This document shows positions 41,896-51,900 of a DNA stretch of 64,000 nucleotides, piece after piece. The notes below the pieces were generated by a model. That model was not told the origin of the DNA and did not search any database. It saw nothing but the letters and a program-made list of their open reading frames with translations. Made by a program: the position numbers and the translations under genes. Positions within the stretch are counted from its first letter, which is position 1. The number at the start of each line of letters is the position of its first letter. This stretch comes from Pseudoxanthomonas mexicana (lineage in GTDB: Bacteria > Pseudomonadota > Gammaproteobacteria > Xanthomonadales > Xanthomonadaceae), in contig NZ_LSIF01000083.1 of assembly GCF_001556105.1 (NCBI RefSeq), positions 1-64,000 on the forward strand. The letters are read 5' to 3'.

Positions 41896-41990
41896 AGGGG
41901 ATGCGACAATGGGAATTCGGGCGAGTCTAGCGCAGCCATCAAGGGTGCGCCCGGCCGCGCACCCCCCTGCTCAGCTGGAGTTGCAACGGA

Positions 41991-44090
41991 ATGTCGATGT
42001 CGTGGGCCGACGTGCGCTTCATGCTCGAACGCGCGCGCGGCCTGATTCGCCGTGGCATCGCCAGCCTGCGGACGCGTGGTCCCGCCGCGACCTGGGCGCG
42101 CGTGCGGCGCCAGTTCGCGCGCCGCGCGCCGCCTGCCGCCGCTCCTCTTTACTTCCCGGCGGATGCCGCGTTCGCGCCATTCGCGGTGCCCGCCAGCGAT
42201 GCGCCACGCGCCAGCATCGTGATCCCCGTCTACAACCAGGCCACCTACACGCTCGCCTGCCTGCGCGCGCTGGCCGAGCATCCGCCGATCGCAACATGCG
42301 AGATCATCGTCGTCGATGACGGCTCGACCGATCAGACCGGCGAATGGATGGCGCAGGTGGCCGGCCTGCACTACCACCGTCGCGCCACCAATGGCGGTTT
42401 CATCGCGGCATGCAACGACGGCGCGGCTCGCGCAGCCGGCGAGTACCTCGTCTTCCTCAACAACGACACGGTGCCACAACCGGGCTGGCTGGACGCGTTG
42501 CTGGCCACGTTCGATGCGCACGCGCGGGTCGGGCTGGCGGGAGCGCAACTGATCTACCCCGACGGACGCTTGCAGGAAGCCGGCGGCGTGGTCTTCGACG
42601 ATGGCTCCGCGTGGAACTACGGCCGCTTCGACTCGCCCGATGACCCGCGCTACGCCAGTGTGCGCGACGCCGACTACTGTTCCGGCGCGGCGATCGCCAT
42701 TGCCGCTACCCTGTTTCATGCCGCAGGCGGCTTCGATACGCGCTACGCGCCGGCGTACTACGAGGACACCGACCTCGCTTTCGCCGTCCGCGAGCGGGGA
42801 CTTCGTGTCCTCTACCAACCCGCGTCACGCGTGGTGCATCTGGAAGGCATCACCGCCGGCACCGACACCGGCAGCGGCACCAAGGCCTACCAGGTGCGCA
42901 ACCGCGCGGTATTCGCCGGCAAGTGGAAAAACGTACTCCACCGCCAACCTGGCGCAGGCCGTATCCCGACGGCAGGTTCGGTCGTGCGCAAGCGGCAGGT
43001 GTTGGTCATCGATGCCGAGACGCCACGCGCCCAGCATGACTCCGCGTCGCTGCGGCTGGTCAACCTGATGAAGATGCTGGGCAACGACGATGCCCACGTC
43101 GTCTTCCTGCCCGCCGACCTGCGCGATGCACAGGACGACACCATGCGCCTGCGGCAACAGGGCGTCGAAGTGTGGCAGGCCCCGTTCGTGAATCGCGTAT
43201 CCACCTGGTTGCGCGAGCATGGCCAGCGCTTCGACGTGGTGATGGTGTCGCGCCACTACGTGGCTGCCGAGTTCCTTCCCCTGGTCCGGCGCTTCGCACC
43301 GCAGGCCCGGGTGGTGTTCGACACCGTGGACCTGCATTTCCTGCGCGAACTGCGGGGCGCCGAACTGGCCGACGATGCGGGCCTGCGTCGCGCCGCCGAA
43401 CAGACGCGTGCGCGCGAACTCGCCCTGGTGAAGCGGGCCGATATCACGCTGGTCGTCAGCCCGGTGGAGCGCGACATGCTGTCGACGTGGCTGCCGGGTG
43501 CGCGCGTGGAAGTGCTGGCCAACCTGCACGCATTGGCCGATGGGGGATTGCCTTTCGCGCAACGCCGCGACCTGGTGTTCGTCGGCGGATTCCGCCACCC
43601 ACCCAATGTGGATGCCGTGCTGTGGTTCGGCCGCGAGGTCTTCCCGCTCATCCGTGCGCGGCAACCGGACCTGCGTTTCCACTGCATCGGCATGGGACCA
43701 CCGGCCGAGGTGCTGGCCCTGCAGGCGCACCCCGGCATCGTGGTGCACGGACATGTGCCGGACCTGGGGCCGTACATGGACGGCGTGCGCGTGGCGATCG
43801 CATCGCTGCGTTTCGGCGCCGGCGTCAAGGGCAAGATCAATCTGAGCATGGCGCACGGGCAGCCCGTCGTGGCGACGTCATGCGCAGCCGAAGGCATGCA
43901 CCTGACCGACGGCCACGATGTGCTGATCGCCGACGATGCCGGTGCCTTTGCGGACGCCGTACTGCGGCTGTATCAGGACGCGGACCTGTGGGCACGGCTG
44001 TCGGCCCATGGCCGCGAGAACATCGCACGCCACTTCTCGATGGATGCCGCGCAGGACACCGTGCGGAAGGTCTTCCGCGCTAGGGTGTGA
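41991..44090 (+). CDS. Two-domain glycosyltransferase (GT2 plus GT4)
   Basis: The 699-residue protein has an N-terminal GT2 domain (ASIVIPVYNQATYTLACL, VVDDGSTDQTGEW, VFLNNDTVPQPGW, YYEDTDLAFAVRERGLRV) spanning about 70-310. A C-terminal GT4-type GT-B domain spans about 340-690 (VFVGGFRHPPNVDAV, GVKGKINLSMAHGQPVVATS). It has no membrane helix. Such fusions act in O-antigen, capsule or protein-glycan assembly, adding two sugars in turn. No polysaccharide cluster is nearby, so it is an orphan. Its stop overlaps the convergent TPR gene by 11 bases. Confidence 0.88.
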   Translation: MSMSWADVRFMLERARGLIRRGIASLRTRGPAATWARVRRQFARRAPPAAAPLYFPADAAFAPFAVPASDAPRASIVIPVYNQATYTLACLRALAEHPPIATCEIIVVDDGSTDQTGEWMAQVAGLHYHRRATNGGFIAACNDGAARAAGEYLVFLNNDTVPQPGWLDALLATFDAHARVGLAGAQLIYPDGRLQEAGGVVFDDGSAWNYGRFDSPDDPRYASVRDADYCSGAAIAIAATLFHAAGGFDTRYAPAYYEDTDLAFAVRERGLRVLYQPASRVVHLEGITAGTDTGSGTKAYQVRNRAVFAGKWKNVLHRQPGAGRIPTAGSVVRKRQVLVIDAETPRAQHDSASLRLVNLMKMLGNDDAHVVFLPADLRDAQDDTMRLRQQGVEVWQAPFVNRVSTWLREHGQRFDVVMVSRHYVAAEFLPLVRRFAPQARVVFDTVDLHFLRELRGAELADDAGLRRAAEQTRARELALVKRADITLVVSPVERDMLSTWLPGARVEVLANLHALADGGLPFAQRRDLVFVGGFRHPPNVDAVLWFGREVFPLIRARQPDLRFHCIGMGPPAEVLALQAHPGIVVHGHVPDLGPYMDGVRVAIASLRFGAGVKGKINLSMAHGQPVVATSCAAEGMHLTDGHDVLIADDAGAFADAVLRLYQDADLWARLSAHGRENIARHFSMDAAQDTVRKVFRARV

Positions 44091-45672
44091 TCGCGGCCTG
44101 CGCCACCCGCACGCGTCCTTCGAAATCGCCCAGCCCCGGCACCGTCGCATCCAGCCGACGCGCCTCCTGCAACGCCTGTGCGGAGAACGCCAGGTCACCT
44201 GCACCCAGCCGTTCCTCCCCCACCGCAATCCATTTTTCCGCCAACCGGCGGCGTGCGTCCTGCAGCGCCGGATCCCGCGGCAGTAGCGTCTGCCAGGCCT
44301 GCTGGCAGGCCTGCGCGCGGCGGATGCGGTTGGCGCGCAGTTCGTCTTCGTAGCACGCGCGCACGGCGGGCAGCAGTCGCGTCGCGGCTTGTTTCACGGC
44401 AGTGCTGTCGGGCGAGAGCGCCTGCGCCGCGCGCAATGTGTCGTAGGCGCTCTCGCCCGGTGGCGTCAGCCAGTTGCCTTGCGCCTCCGCCTGCGCCATG
44501 CGGGCGAGCAATGCGCGCGCGCGCCGATCGCGCTCGCGCGGGGTGATGGAAGGCAATGCGCCTTGCCGTCGTCGCGCGTCATGCGCGCGTTCGAACGCCT
44601 GCTCGGCTTGCGCCACACCGGCCGACTGCGGTGCCAGCATGCGCGCCGCATCGAGCGCCAGCTGCGCCTGCTCGAAACGGAAATCACCGGCTTGCCGCTC
44701 CGCCTCCTGCGCATAGGCGATACCCACTTGCTCGAGCCCTTGCCGCGCACGCGCGTCGCCGGGCGCTGCCGCCAACACCGCTTCGTAGGCCGTACGTGCT
44801 GGCGAGAGGCGACCCCGTGCGAGATCCCTGGCACCGGAACGGCGTCGCGCGTCGAGCGCGGCATTCAAGCCCGCTTCCGCCTGGGGCAGATCGACGTGCC
44901 CTGCGTCGAATGCACGGGCCGCCGCGATCCTCGTTGCCGCGTCGCCCAGTTCGCCTTGCCGGAGGCGCACGCCGGCCTGCTGCAGCAGGTCGGACAGGGC
45001 GTCCTCCCTGCCCTCGAGCGCTTCGATCCGATTCGGTTGCAGCGCCAGCACGCGCTGGTACAGCGGCAGGGCCGCGTCCTCACTGCCCCACAGCCTCGCT
45101 TCCGCATGCGCCTGTGTCGCCGCACGGAGAATGCCGTCGACGCCGGCATGCTCGGCTTCGCGTGAACGCAGTCGCGCGGCCAGTGAATCCGCTTGCGTAC
45201 GCGGCACCTGCAGCGCACGCGCCAACGCCAGATGTGTACGCGCTTCCTCGAACCGGTTTGCCAGCATGGCCTCTGCCGCCGCCTGCAGCGCCGCCTGCGC
45301 GACGCGACGCAGCCCGTCCGCGGCTTCGGTACGGTCGCTATCCAGTGCCTGGGCCGCTTCATACAGCTGCCGCGCGCCACTGCCGTCGGCGGCGTCGAGC
45401 CGTCCGTCACGCACGGCACGATCAGCCTGGTCCAACAACGTCTGGATGCGTGTCTGCGGCCAGAGCCGGTCGGCCAACGGCTGCCGCAGTACGACGACAA
45501 GGAGGACGAAGACGGCGACAACCGCCGCCGCCCAACGCCAGTGACGTCGGTCGCGCCACGCCGGGATCGACACGCGGCGCGGTGGCGCGGCGCCCATGCC
45601 GACGCGTGTCCAATCGATGCGCGGCTCGATGCGGCGGCCCCGTGCGTCGTCGTGGTGGTCTTCGCGGGTCAC
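44080..45672 (-). CDS. Single-pass membrane protein with TPR-like helical repeats
   Basis: From the GTG at 45670-45672 the product has 530 residues. A basic cytoplasmic N-terminus is followed by a membrane helix (WAAAVVAVFVLLVVVL, about 47-62). The rest is alpha-helical with TPR/SEL1-like repeats rich in Ala, Arg and Leu (AQALDSDRTEAADGL, ALPLYQRVLALQPNRIEALEG, AYEAVLAAAPGDARARQG). It should be anchored in the inner membrane with the repeats outside. It is 17 bases after relA, so it is probably in the relA transcript. The start is the only one close to relA, but the binding site is weak. Function unknown. Confidence 0.7.
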   Translation of the reverse strand: MTREDHHDDARGRRIEPRIDWTRVGMGAAPPRRVSIPAWRDRRHWRWAAAVVAVFVLLVVVLRQPLADRLWPQTRIQTLLDQADRAVRDGRLDAADGSGARQLYEAAQALDSDRTEAADGLRRVAQAALQAAAEAMLANRFEEARTHLALARALQVPRTQADSLAARLRSREAEHAGVDGILRAATQAHAEARLWGSEDAALPLYQRVLALQPNRIEALEGREDALSDLLQQAGVRLRQGELGDAATRIAAARAFDAGHVDLPQAEAGLNAALDARRRSGARDLARGRLSPARTAYEAVLAAAPGDARARQGLEQVGIAYAQEAERQAGDFRFEQAQLALDAARMLAPQSAGVAQAEQAFERAHDARRRQGALPSITPRERDRRARALLARMAQAEAQGNWLTPPGESAYDTLRAAQALSPDSTAVKQAATRLLPAVRACYEDELRANRIRRAQACQQAWQTLLPRDPALQDARRRLAEKWIAVGEERLGAGDLAFSAQALQEARRLDATVPGLGDFEGRVRVAQAAITP

Positions 45673-45689
45673 GCCCGCAGCATACCCAG

Positions 45690-47852
45690 TCAGCCTGAAC
45701 GTCGCGCGTCTTCCACGCCCGGCAGTGCGTCGAGTTTGCCCAGCAGCGTCGACAACTGGCCGAAGTCCGCGACCTTCAGGCGCAGGCGCAAGTGGACGCG
45801 TCCACTGGCGCGATTGCCCTGGCTGTTGATATCCAGCACGTTGGCTTCTTCCTGTGCGATCAGCGTGGTGATGTCCTTGAGCAACCACTTGCGGTCGAGT
45901 GCGGTGACCTGCACGTCGACCTCATAACCGCCACCCGCCTGCCCCCATTCCACCGGCAGCACGCGCTGCGGGCTGGTCGCGGCCAGGCGCGCAAACGCCG
46001 CACAGGCGGCGCGGTGCACAGTGACACCGCGTACACGCGTCAGGTAGCCCGCGATGGGCTCGCCCGGCACCGGCTGGCAGCACTTGGCCAGCTGCACCAA
46101 CAGGTTGCCCACGCCCTGCACGGTGAACTTCGACTTGCCCGGCTTGGCGACCCTGCGCGGTGGTCGCAGCACCGGCAACGACACCGTATCCGGCTCGGCC
46201 GCGGCGCGTTGCTCTTCATGCAGCGCGCGCCCGACCTGATGCGGCCCCACGTCACCCAGCGCCACCTGGATGTAGAGGTCTTCCACACTGTCGGCATGGA
46301 ACTTCTTCGCCGCCCCCGTCAGGTCGGCGTGATGCAGGCCCAGGCGCTTCAGCTCCTTGTCCAGCAACTCACGGCCGGCCTGCAGGTTGCGCGCGCGGTC
46401 CAGCTTGTGGAACCACGCACGCACCTTGTCGCGCGAACGGCCGCTGGCGAGGAAGCCGTTGGCCTGCAGCAACCAGTCGCGGCGCGGCTCGGGCTCCTTC
46501 GAGGTCATGATCTCGACGCGGTCGCCGCTGCGCAGCACGTGGTTGAGCGGGACGATGCGGCCATTGACCTTCGCGCCCCGCGTGCGGTGGCCCACCATCG
46601 TGTGCACGTGGTAGGCGAAATCGAGCACCGTGCCGGCCTGCGGCAGATCGACGACCTCGCCCTTCGGCGTCAACGCATAGACGCGGTCCTCCACCAGTTC
46701 CGCGTCCAGCTCGCCTGCCAGCGCCTTGTCACCACCCGCGCCTTCGGCCGCGCCGTCCAGCAATCGCCGCATCCAGGCGATCTTGCGGTCGAACGCGTCG
46801 CCGCCGCTCTTGCCTTCCTTGTACTTCCAGTGCGCGGCCACGCCCAGCTCGGCCTGCGCATGCATCTCGTGCGTGCGGATCTGCACTTCCAGCGTACGGC
46901 CCTCGGGACCGACCACGGCGGTATGCAGCGAACGATAGTCGTTGGCCTTGGGCCGGGCGATGTAGTCGTCGAACTCGCTGGGAATGGGCACCCACAGCGC
47001 GTGCACGATGCCGAGCGCCGCGTAGCAGGCGGCCACGTCGTCCACCGCGATGCGTACCGCGCGCAGGTCGTAAAGCTCGTCGAAGCCGACCTGCTTGCGC
47101 TGCATCTTCCGCCAGATGCTGTAGATGTGCTTCGGTCGCCCACTGACCTCCGCATGGACCCCGTGCCCGGCCAGCGCGGCACGCAAGGCGTCGGTGACCG
47201 CGCCGATGTAGCGCTCGCGACCCACCCGCTTTTCGTCCAGCTGGGTCGCGATCTGCTTGTAGACCTGCGGCTGCAGGTAGCGGAACGCGAGGTCCTCCAG
47301 CTCCCACTTCAGCTGCCAGATGCCCAACCGGTTCGCCAGCGGCGCATGGATGTCGCGCGTCAGCCGCGCCAGTGCCTGTCGCGCGTCGTCGGGCAACGCG
47401 CCTGCGGCACGCATGCGGGCCAACTGGCGGGCAAGCAGGATGGTGACCACGCGCAGGTCGCGCACGATGGCCAGCAGTAGCCGACGCAAGCCTTCCGTAC
47501 TCCCGCTACGTGCCTGTTCTGCATGCAACGCCCAGACCTGGGCTGCCGCGACCTGGCCTTCCAGCAGATCGGCAAGGCCCGGCACGGCCTTGCCCGCGGC
47601 CGCACCCAGCGTCGGCTGCAGCGCAGGCAGCCCGTAAAGCAAGGCAGCCAGGACGGCATCGCCGTCCGCGCCCAGTGTCGTCAGCGTATCCAGCGTATCG
47701 GCCAGTACCTCCATGGCATCAGGCATCCCCTCCTGCGCGGCAGCACCGGCGGAGCCGCATGCCTCCGAGAGCGAGCGCCGCAAGGGTGCGGACAGCGCCT
47801 GCAGTGCGGGCCTTTGCAGCAACGTGGTGATGTCGTGAACGGGAGAAGCCAT
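45690..47852 (-). CDS. relA: (p)ppGpp synthetase RelA
   Basis: The 720-residue stringent-response enzyme makes pppGpp/ppGpp on ribosomes carrying uncharged tRNA. The HD hydrolase site is lost (VLAALLYGLPAL where active enzymes have HD). The synthetase has YDLRAVRIAVDDVAACYAALG and EFDDYIARPKANDYRSLHTAVVGPEG. The EFDD form is that of monofunctional RelA, in contrast to RxKD of bifunctional enzymes. TGS (VYALTPKGEVVDLPQAGTVLDFAYHVHT), a zinc-finger-like Cys cluster (KCCQPVPGEPI) and an ACT domain follow. It is co-transcribed with the membrane TPR protein. Confidence 0.95.
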   Translation of the reverse strand: MASPVHDITTLLQRPALQALSAPLRRSLSEACGSAGAAAQEGMPDAMEVLADTLDTLTTLGADGDAVLAALLYGLPALQPTLGAAAGKAVPGLADLLEGQVAAAQVWALHAEQARSGSTEGLRRLLLAIVRDLRVVTILLARQLARMRAAGALPDDARQALARLTRDIHAPLANRLGIWQLKWELEDLAFRYLQPQVYKQIATQLDEKRVGRERYIGAVTDALRAALAGHGVHAEVSGRPKHIYSIWRKMQRKQVGFDELYDLRAVRIAVDDVAACYAALGIVHALWVPIPSEFDDYIARPKANDYRSLHTAVVGPEGRTLEVQIRTHEMHAQAELGVAAHWKYKEGKSGGDAFDRKIAWMRRLLDGAAEGAGGDKALAGELDAELVEDRVYALTPKGEVVDLPQAGTVLDFAYHVHTMVGHRTRGAKVNGRIVPLNHVLRSGDRVEIMTSKEPEPRRDWLLQANGFLASGRSRDKVRAWFHKLDRARNLQAGRELLDKELKRLGLHHADLTGAAKKFHADSVEDLYIQVALGDVGPHQVGRALHEEQRAAAEPDTVSLPVLRPPRRVAKPGKSKFTVQGVGNLLVQLAKCCQPVPGEPIAGYLTRVRGVTVHRAACAAFARLAATSPQRVLPVEWGQAGGGYEVDVQVTALDRKWLLKDITTLIAQEEANVLDINSQGNRASGRVHLRLRLKVADFGQLSTLLGKLDALPGVEDARRSG

Positions 47853-47923
47853 GGTCGTGGAAGCAGGCGGCCAAGCGCCGCCGGAATGACTACACTACCG
47901 GCCAGCCGACCGCAGGGACAACC

Positions 47924-48433
47924 ATGAAGATGAGCCGCTTGTTTCTATCCATCGCACTGCTGGTCGCGTCCACATGCGCCGTCGCCGCAGAGAGCCCTCC
48001 CCTCGAACCACTGCGCGATGCGATGAGCGACAGCGAATTCAAGGCCGCTGGCCTGGACAAGCTCAGTCCTGCCGAGCTGTCCGCACTCGATGCATGGCTG
48101 CGGCAACGTGTCGGACAGCAGACGGCGCGAGCAGTGGAGCAGGCGAAGGAAGCGGGCCGCCAGGAAGTCCAGCGGTCCACGCGCGGATTCTTCGACTTCG
48201 GAAGCGAAGAGCCGATCGTCGATACGCTGGCCGGGGAATTCAACGGATTCGCCAAGGGGCGTTCCTACACGCTGCAGAACGGCCAGGTGTGGGAACAAGT
48301 GGACAATGCAACGCTGCCTGGCGTGCGCAAGCAATCGCCAGGCGTGCGCATCACACCTTCCAAGGTCGGCAACCACTGGTACCTCCGGATCGACGGCTAC
48401 AACACGGCGGCATACGTTCGCCGCATCAAGTAA
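47924..48433 (+). CDS. Small secreted protein, first of a paralogous pair
   Basis: The 169-residue product has a signal peptide (SRLFLSIALLVASTCAVA). A short helical region (FKAAGLDKLSPAEL) is followed by a beta-rich C-terminal domain (FNGFAKGRSYTLQNGQVWEQV, then GVRITPSKVGNHWYLRIDGYN). The same layout occurs in the next gene. No enzymatic motif is visible. A periplasmic binding or scaffold role is possible. The start is the ATG at 47924 after AGGGA; ATG at 47930 is also possible. It diverges from relA. Confidence 0.8.
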   Translation: MKMSRLFLSIALLVASTCAVAAESPPLEPLRDAMSDSEFKAAGLDKLSPAELSALDAWLRQRVGQQTARAVEQAKEAGRQEVQRSTRGFFDFGSEEPIVDTLAGEFNGFAKGRSYTLQNGQVWEQVDNATLPGVRKQSPGVRITPSKVGNHWYLRIDGYNTAAYVRRIK

Positions 48434-48451
48434 ATCAACCAGGACATCACC

Positions 48452-48943
48452 ATGCGTATCTTCACGTTAGCGACCGCTTCCCTGCTGTTGGCCGTGGGCA
48501 GCGTTCCCGCCTTGGCCAAGCGCGAGCATGTCGCCATCGAGCAGCGACTGACCGCAGAGCAGATGAAGGCCACGGGCCTTGACCAGCTCAGCGGCGAGCA
48601 GCTTCGGCTGCTCAACACGCTGCTCGACGAAGACAGGAAGGCGGTCGCCGACGAAGTCCGCAAGGAACACGAGGACGACGGCTCGCGCGTCACCGGCACG
48701 CTGTTCGGCGGCAACGGGCTCGCCCCCGTCACCAGCACGCTGACGGGAACCCTGCGCGGCTGGTCGCGTGGCACGGTATTCAGCCTGGCGAACGGCCAGC
48801 GCTGGCGTGTCATCGAGGGCGAGTACTACGCCGGAAAGCCGCTGGACAACGCCAAGGTCGTGGTGTCGCCCGGCAAGATCAGCGGCTGGTACCTGCAGGT
48901 CGAAGGCCACAATCCGCGGCCCAAGGTGCAGCGCGCCGACTGA
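48452..48943 (+). CDS. Small secreted protein, second of a paralogous pair
   Basis: The 163-residue product has a signal peptide (RIFTLATASLLLAVGSVPALA). It is a diverged copy of the preceding protein, with shared patterns MKA-T/A-GLD-K/Q-LS, an RG-NGQ-W block, and a final VSPGKISGWYLQVEGHN. It is 18 bases after the first gene. Secreted, function unknown. The 3' end faces hrpA with a 15-base gap. Confidence 0.8.
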   Translation: MRIFTLATASLLLAVGSVPALAKREHVAIEQRLTAEQMKATGLDQLSGEQLRLLNTLLDEDRKAVADEVRKEHEDDGSRVTGTLFGGNGLAPVTSTLTGTLRGWSRGTVFSLANGQRWRVIEGEYYAGKPLDNAKVVVSPGKISGWYLQVEGHNPRPKVQRAD

Positions 48944-48958
48944 CGCGCACGCACGACA

Positions 48959-51900
48959 TCACCCGCGCAACGCGTGCAGGCGTTGCGCGAGTTTCTTCGG
49001 CGAGACGCCGCTCTTCGCGCCCAGTTCCTGCGCGAACACCGATACCCGCAGCTCCTCCAGGTCCCAGCGCAGCGCCTGCCAGTCCGGCGACTGTGCGACG
49101 CCGTCTTCGTTCGCCTGCGCCAGCGCGTCGGCGAACGGCTTGAGTTCCAGCATGCGTGCCTGGTCCTTCGCGGGATCACGCTTGGCGCGCTCGGCGCGCA
49201 GCGTCATCGCCTTCAGGTAGCGCGGCAGTTGCGCCAATGCGTCAGCGGGCGTGTCGCGCAGGAAACCAGGATGCACCAGCGCCGCCAGTTGCGCGCGCAG
49301 GTCGTCGAGGTTGCCGCGCGCCCAGCCCATCAGCGGCGCATCGAGTTGCGGCTTCAGCTCGGCCACCGCCGACAGGATCGCTTCGGCGAGCTTCAGCCGC
49401 TCCATCGCCTCGCCGAACAGGCGCTTGCCGGCATCGTCGCGCCGGTGCTCGAACGCAGCGCGGTCGCGGATCGCGTCCAGTCCGTCCGCGAGCACGGCGT
49501 TCATGGCCGCATCGACGATGTCGCCGCGCAGCCGCTCCTGCGATTCGATCGCCGCGTACAGCAATCCCGTCTTCGGCGACACCGGCAGCTGCTTGCGCGC
49601 CTGTTTCACCTTGTCGGCCAGCGCGATCTCCAGCAGACGGCGTACACCCCCCGGATGCGCGTCGGCCGCTTCCACGCGGTCGGCGAACACCTGCAGCGCC
49701 ACCGTCTCGCCGTCGTCGCGCAGGGCCGGATACGCCGGCACACCGGCTTCGCCCGGCACCTCGCGCGGAATCGGCTGTGCGGGAAAGTCGCGCAGGCCGC
49801 TGGCCGCCATCTCGCGACCGGCGCGCGCCGCGAACGCCTGTCCCGCCTTCGCGCCGAAGCGCTGGCGCAACGCATCCAGGTCGCGCGACTCGGCCAGCAC
49901 GCGACCTTCGCCGCTGCGTGGATCCTCGCGCAGCCGCAGGTTCATGCGCAGGTGCGGCTCCAGCGCCGCGTCGTCGAAGTCGAGCGCACTGACCGCCACG
50001 CCGGTCGCACGCGAGAGGAAACGCGCCAGCTCGCCGCGGATGTCGTCGGCGGTGGGTTTGGCGAACGCTTCGAAGAATGCGCGGGCGAAATCCGGCGCCG
50101 GCACGTAGTTGCGCCGCATGGCCTTGGGCAGGCTGCGGATCAGCCCGACCGCCTTGTCGGCGACGAAGCCCGGCGCCAGCCACGACAGCCGCGTCGGGTC
50201 GAGTGCGTTGAGCAGGTGCAGCGGCACCTCCAGCGTCACGCCGTCGTCGACCGCGCCCGGCTCGAACCGGTAGTGCAACGGCAGCCGTGCATCGCCCAGC
50301 GCGAAGTACTTCGGATAGCGGTCTTCCTCGCTGCCTTCGCCCGGCAGCAGATCCGTCAACGACCAGTGCAGCGCGCGGCGCTTGTCGGGCGGCAGCGCCT
50401 TCCACCACGCATCCAGACCGGCGGCGGAATGGAGCTCGGACGGGATGCGATCCAGGTACCAGCGCGCCTGCCAGTCCTCGTCGGCGACCAGTCCGGCGCG
50501 GCGCAGCTTGGCTTCCTCTTCCTGCGCCTGCTCCAGCGTCTTCAGGTTGTCGGCGACAAAACTGGCGCGCGTGGTGATCTCGCCGGTCACCAGGCCCTGC
50601 CGCACGAACAGGTCGTGCGCCTCGCCCGGCGCGATGCGGCCGTAATGCACCGGCTTCTTCGGTGCCAGCACCAGGCCGAACAGGCTGATCTGCTCCGACG
50701 CCAGCACCTGGCCCTGCGCGCGCGACCAGTGCGGATCGAAATGCTTGCGCAGCAGCAGGTGCGGCAGTTCGGCGATCACCCAGTCCGGCTCGATCGCGGC
50801 CAGCGTCATGCCCCACACTTTCTGCGTGTCCAGCAGGTTGGCCGCCAGCAGCCACGGCGGCGCACGCTTGGACAGTGGCGAGCCCGGAAACGGCAGGAAG
50901 CGGCGCTGGCGCGGCGCCTGGAAATCGCCCTTGTCGGTGCGGTGGCCGATCTGCGTGGGCAGCCCGGCCACCAGCGCGCGGTGCAGCGTCTGGTAGGCCG
51001 CGGCGCGCACGCGCTCACTGAAACCACCGCCGGCAGGCGCCTGCTCCTGTTGCGCGCGCACCGCCACCGGTGCCGGCGCGGCTTCGGCCTTGCCTTCGCG
51101 CGCCAGCCGCGCGGCGCGATGCAGCTGGCCACGCGTCGCCTTCAGCGCGGCGGCGCCGTCATCGCGCGCGGCGGGCGGAGCGCTGCTGCCGGCGAGCAAC
51201 GGCGCCAACGACGCCTCGTTGTCTTCTTCCTTCCAGCCCAGTTCCTCGCACAGCAGGCGCAGCTGGCGATGCAGCTCGCGCCATTCGCGCATGCGCAGGA
51301 AACCGAGGAAATGGCGGCCGCACCAGTCGCGCAGCTTCGACTGGGTCAGGTCCTCATGCGCCTGGCGGTAGGCATCCCACAGGCGCAGCACGCCGACGAA
51401 CTCGGAGCGGCCGTCGGCGAACTGCGCATGCGCGGTGTCGGCTGCGCCGCGCGCGTCGGCCGGGCGCTCGCGCGGGTCCTGGATGCCGAGGAACGACGCG
51501 ATCACCAGCATCGGCCGCAGGCAGCCCGCCGCCTGCGCCGCCACCAGCATGCGCGCCAGCTTCACGTCCACCGGCAGGCGCGCCATCTGCCTGCCGATCG
51601 CAGTCATGCGCCGCTCGCCGTCGATGGCGCCGAGCTCGGTCAGCTGCTGCCAACCGTCGGCGACGGCCCGCTCGTCCGGCGCTTCCAGGAACGGGAAGTC
51701 CTCGATCCGGCCCAGGCCCAGCTGCAGCATGCGCAGGATCACCCCGGCCAGGCTGGAGCGGCGGATCTCGGGATCGGTGAATTCCGCGCGCGCCTGGAAA
51801 TCCGCTTCCGCGTACAGGCGGTAGCAGATGCCCTCGGCGATGCGTCCGCAGCGGCCCTTGCGCTGGTTGGCGCTGGCCTGCGAGACCGGCTCGATGTGCA

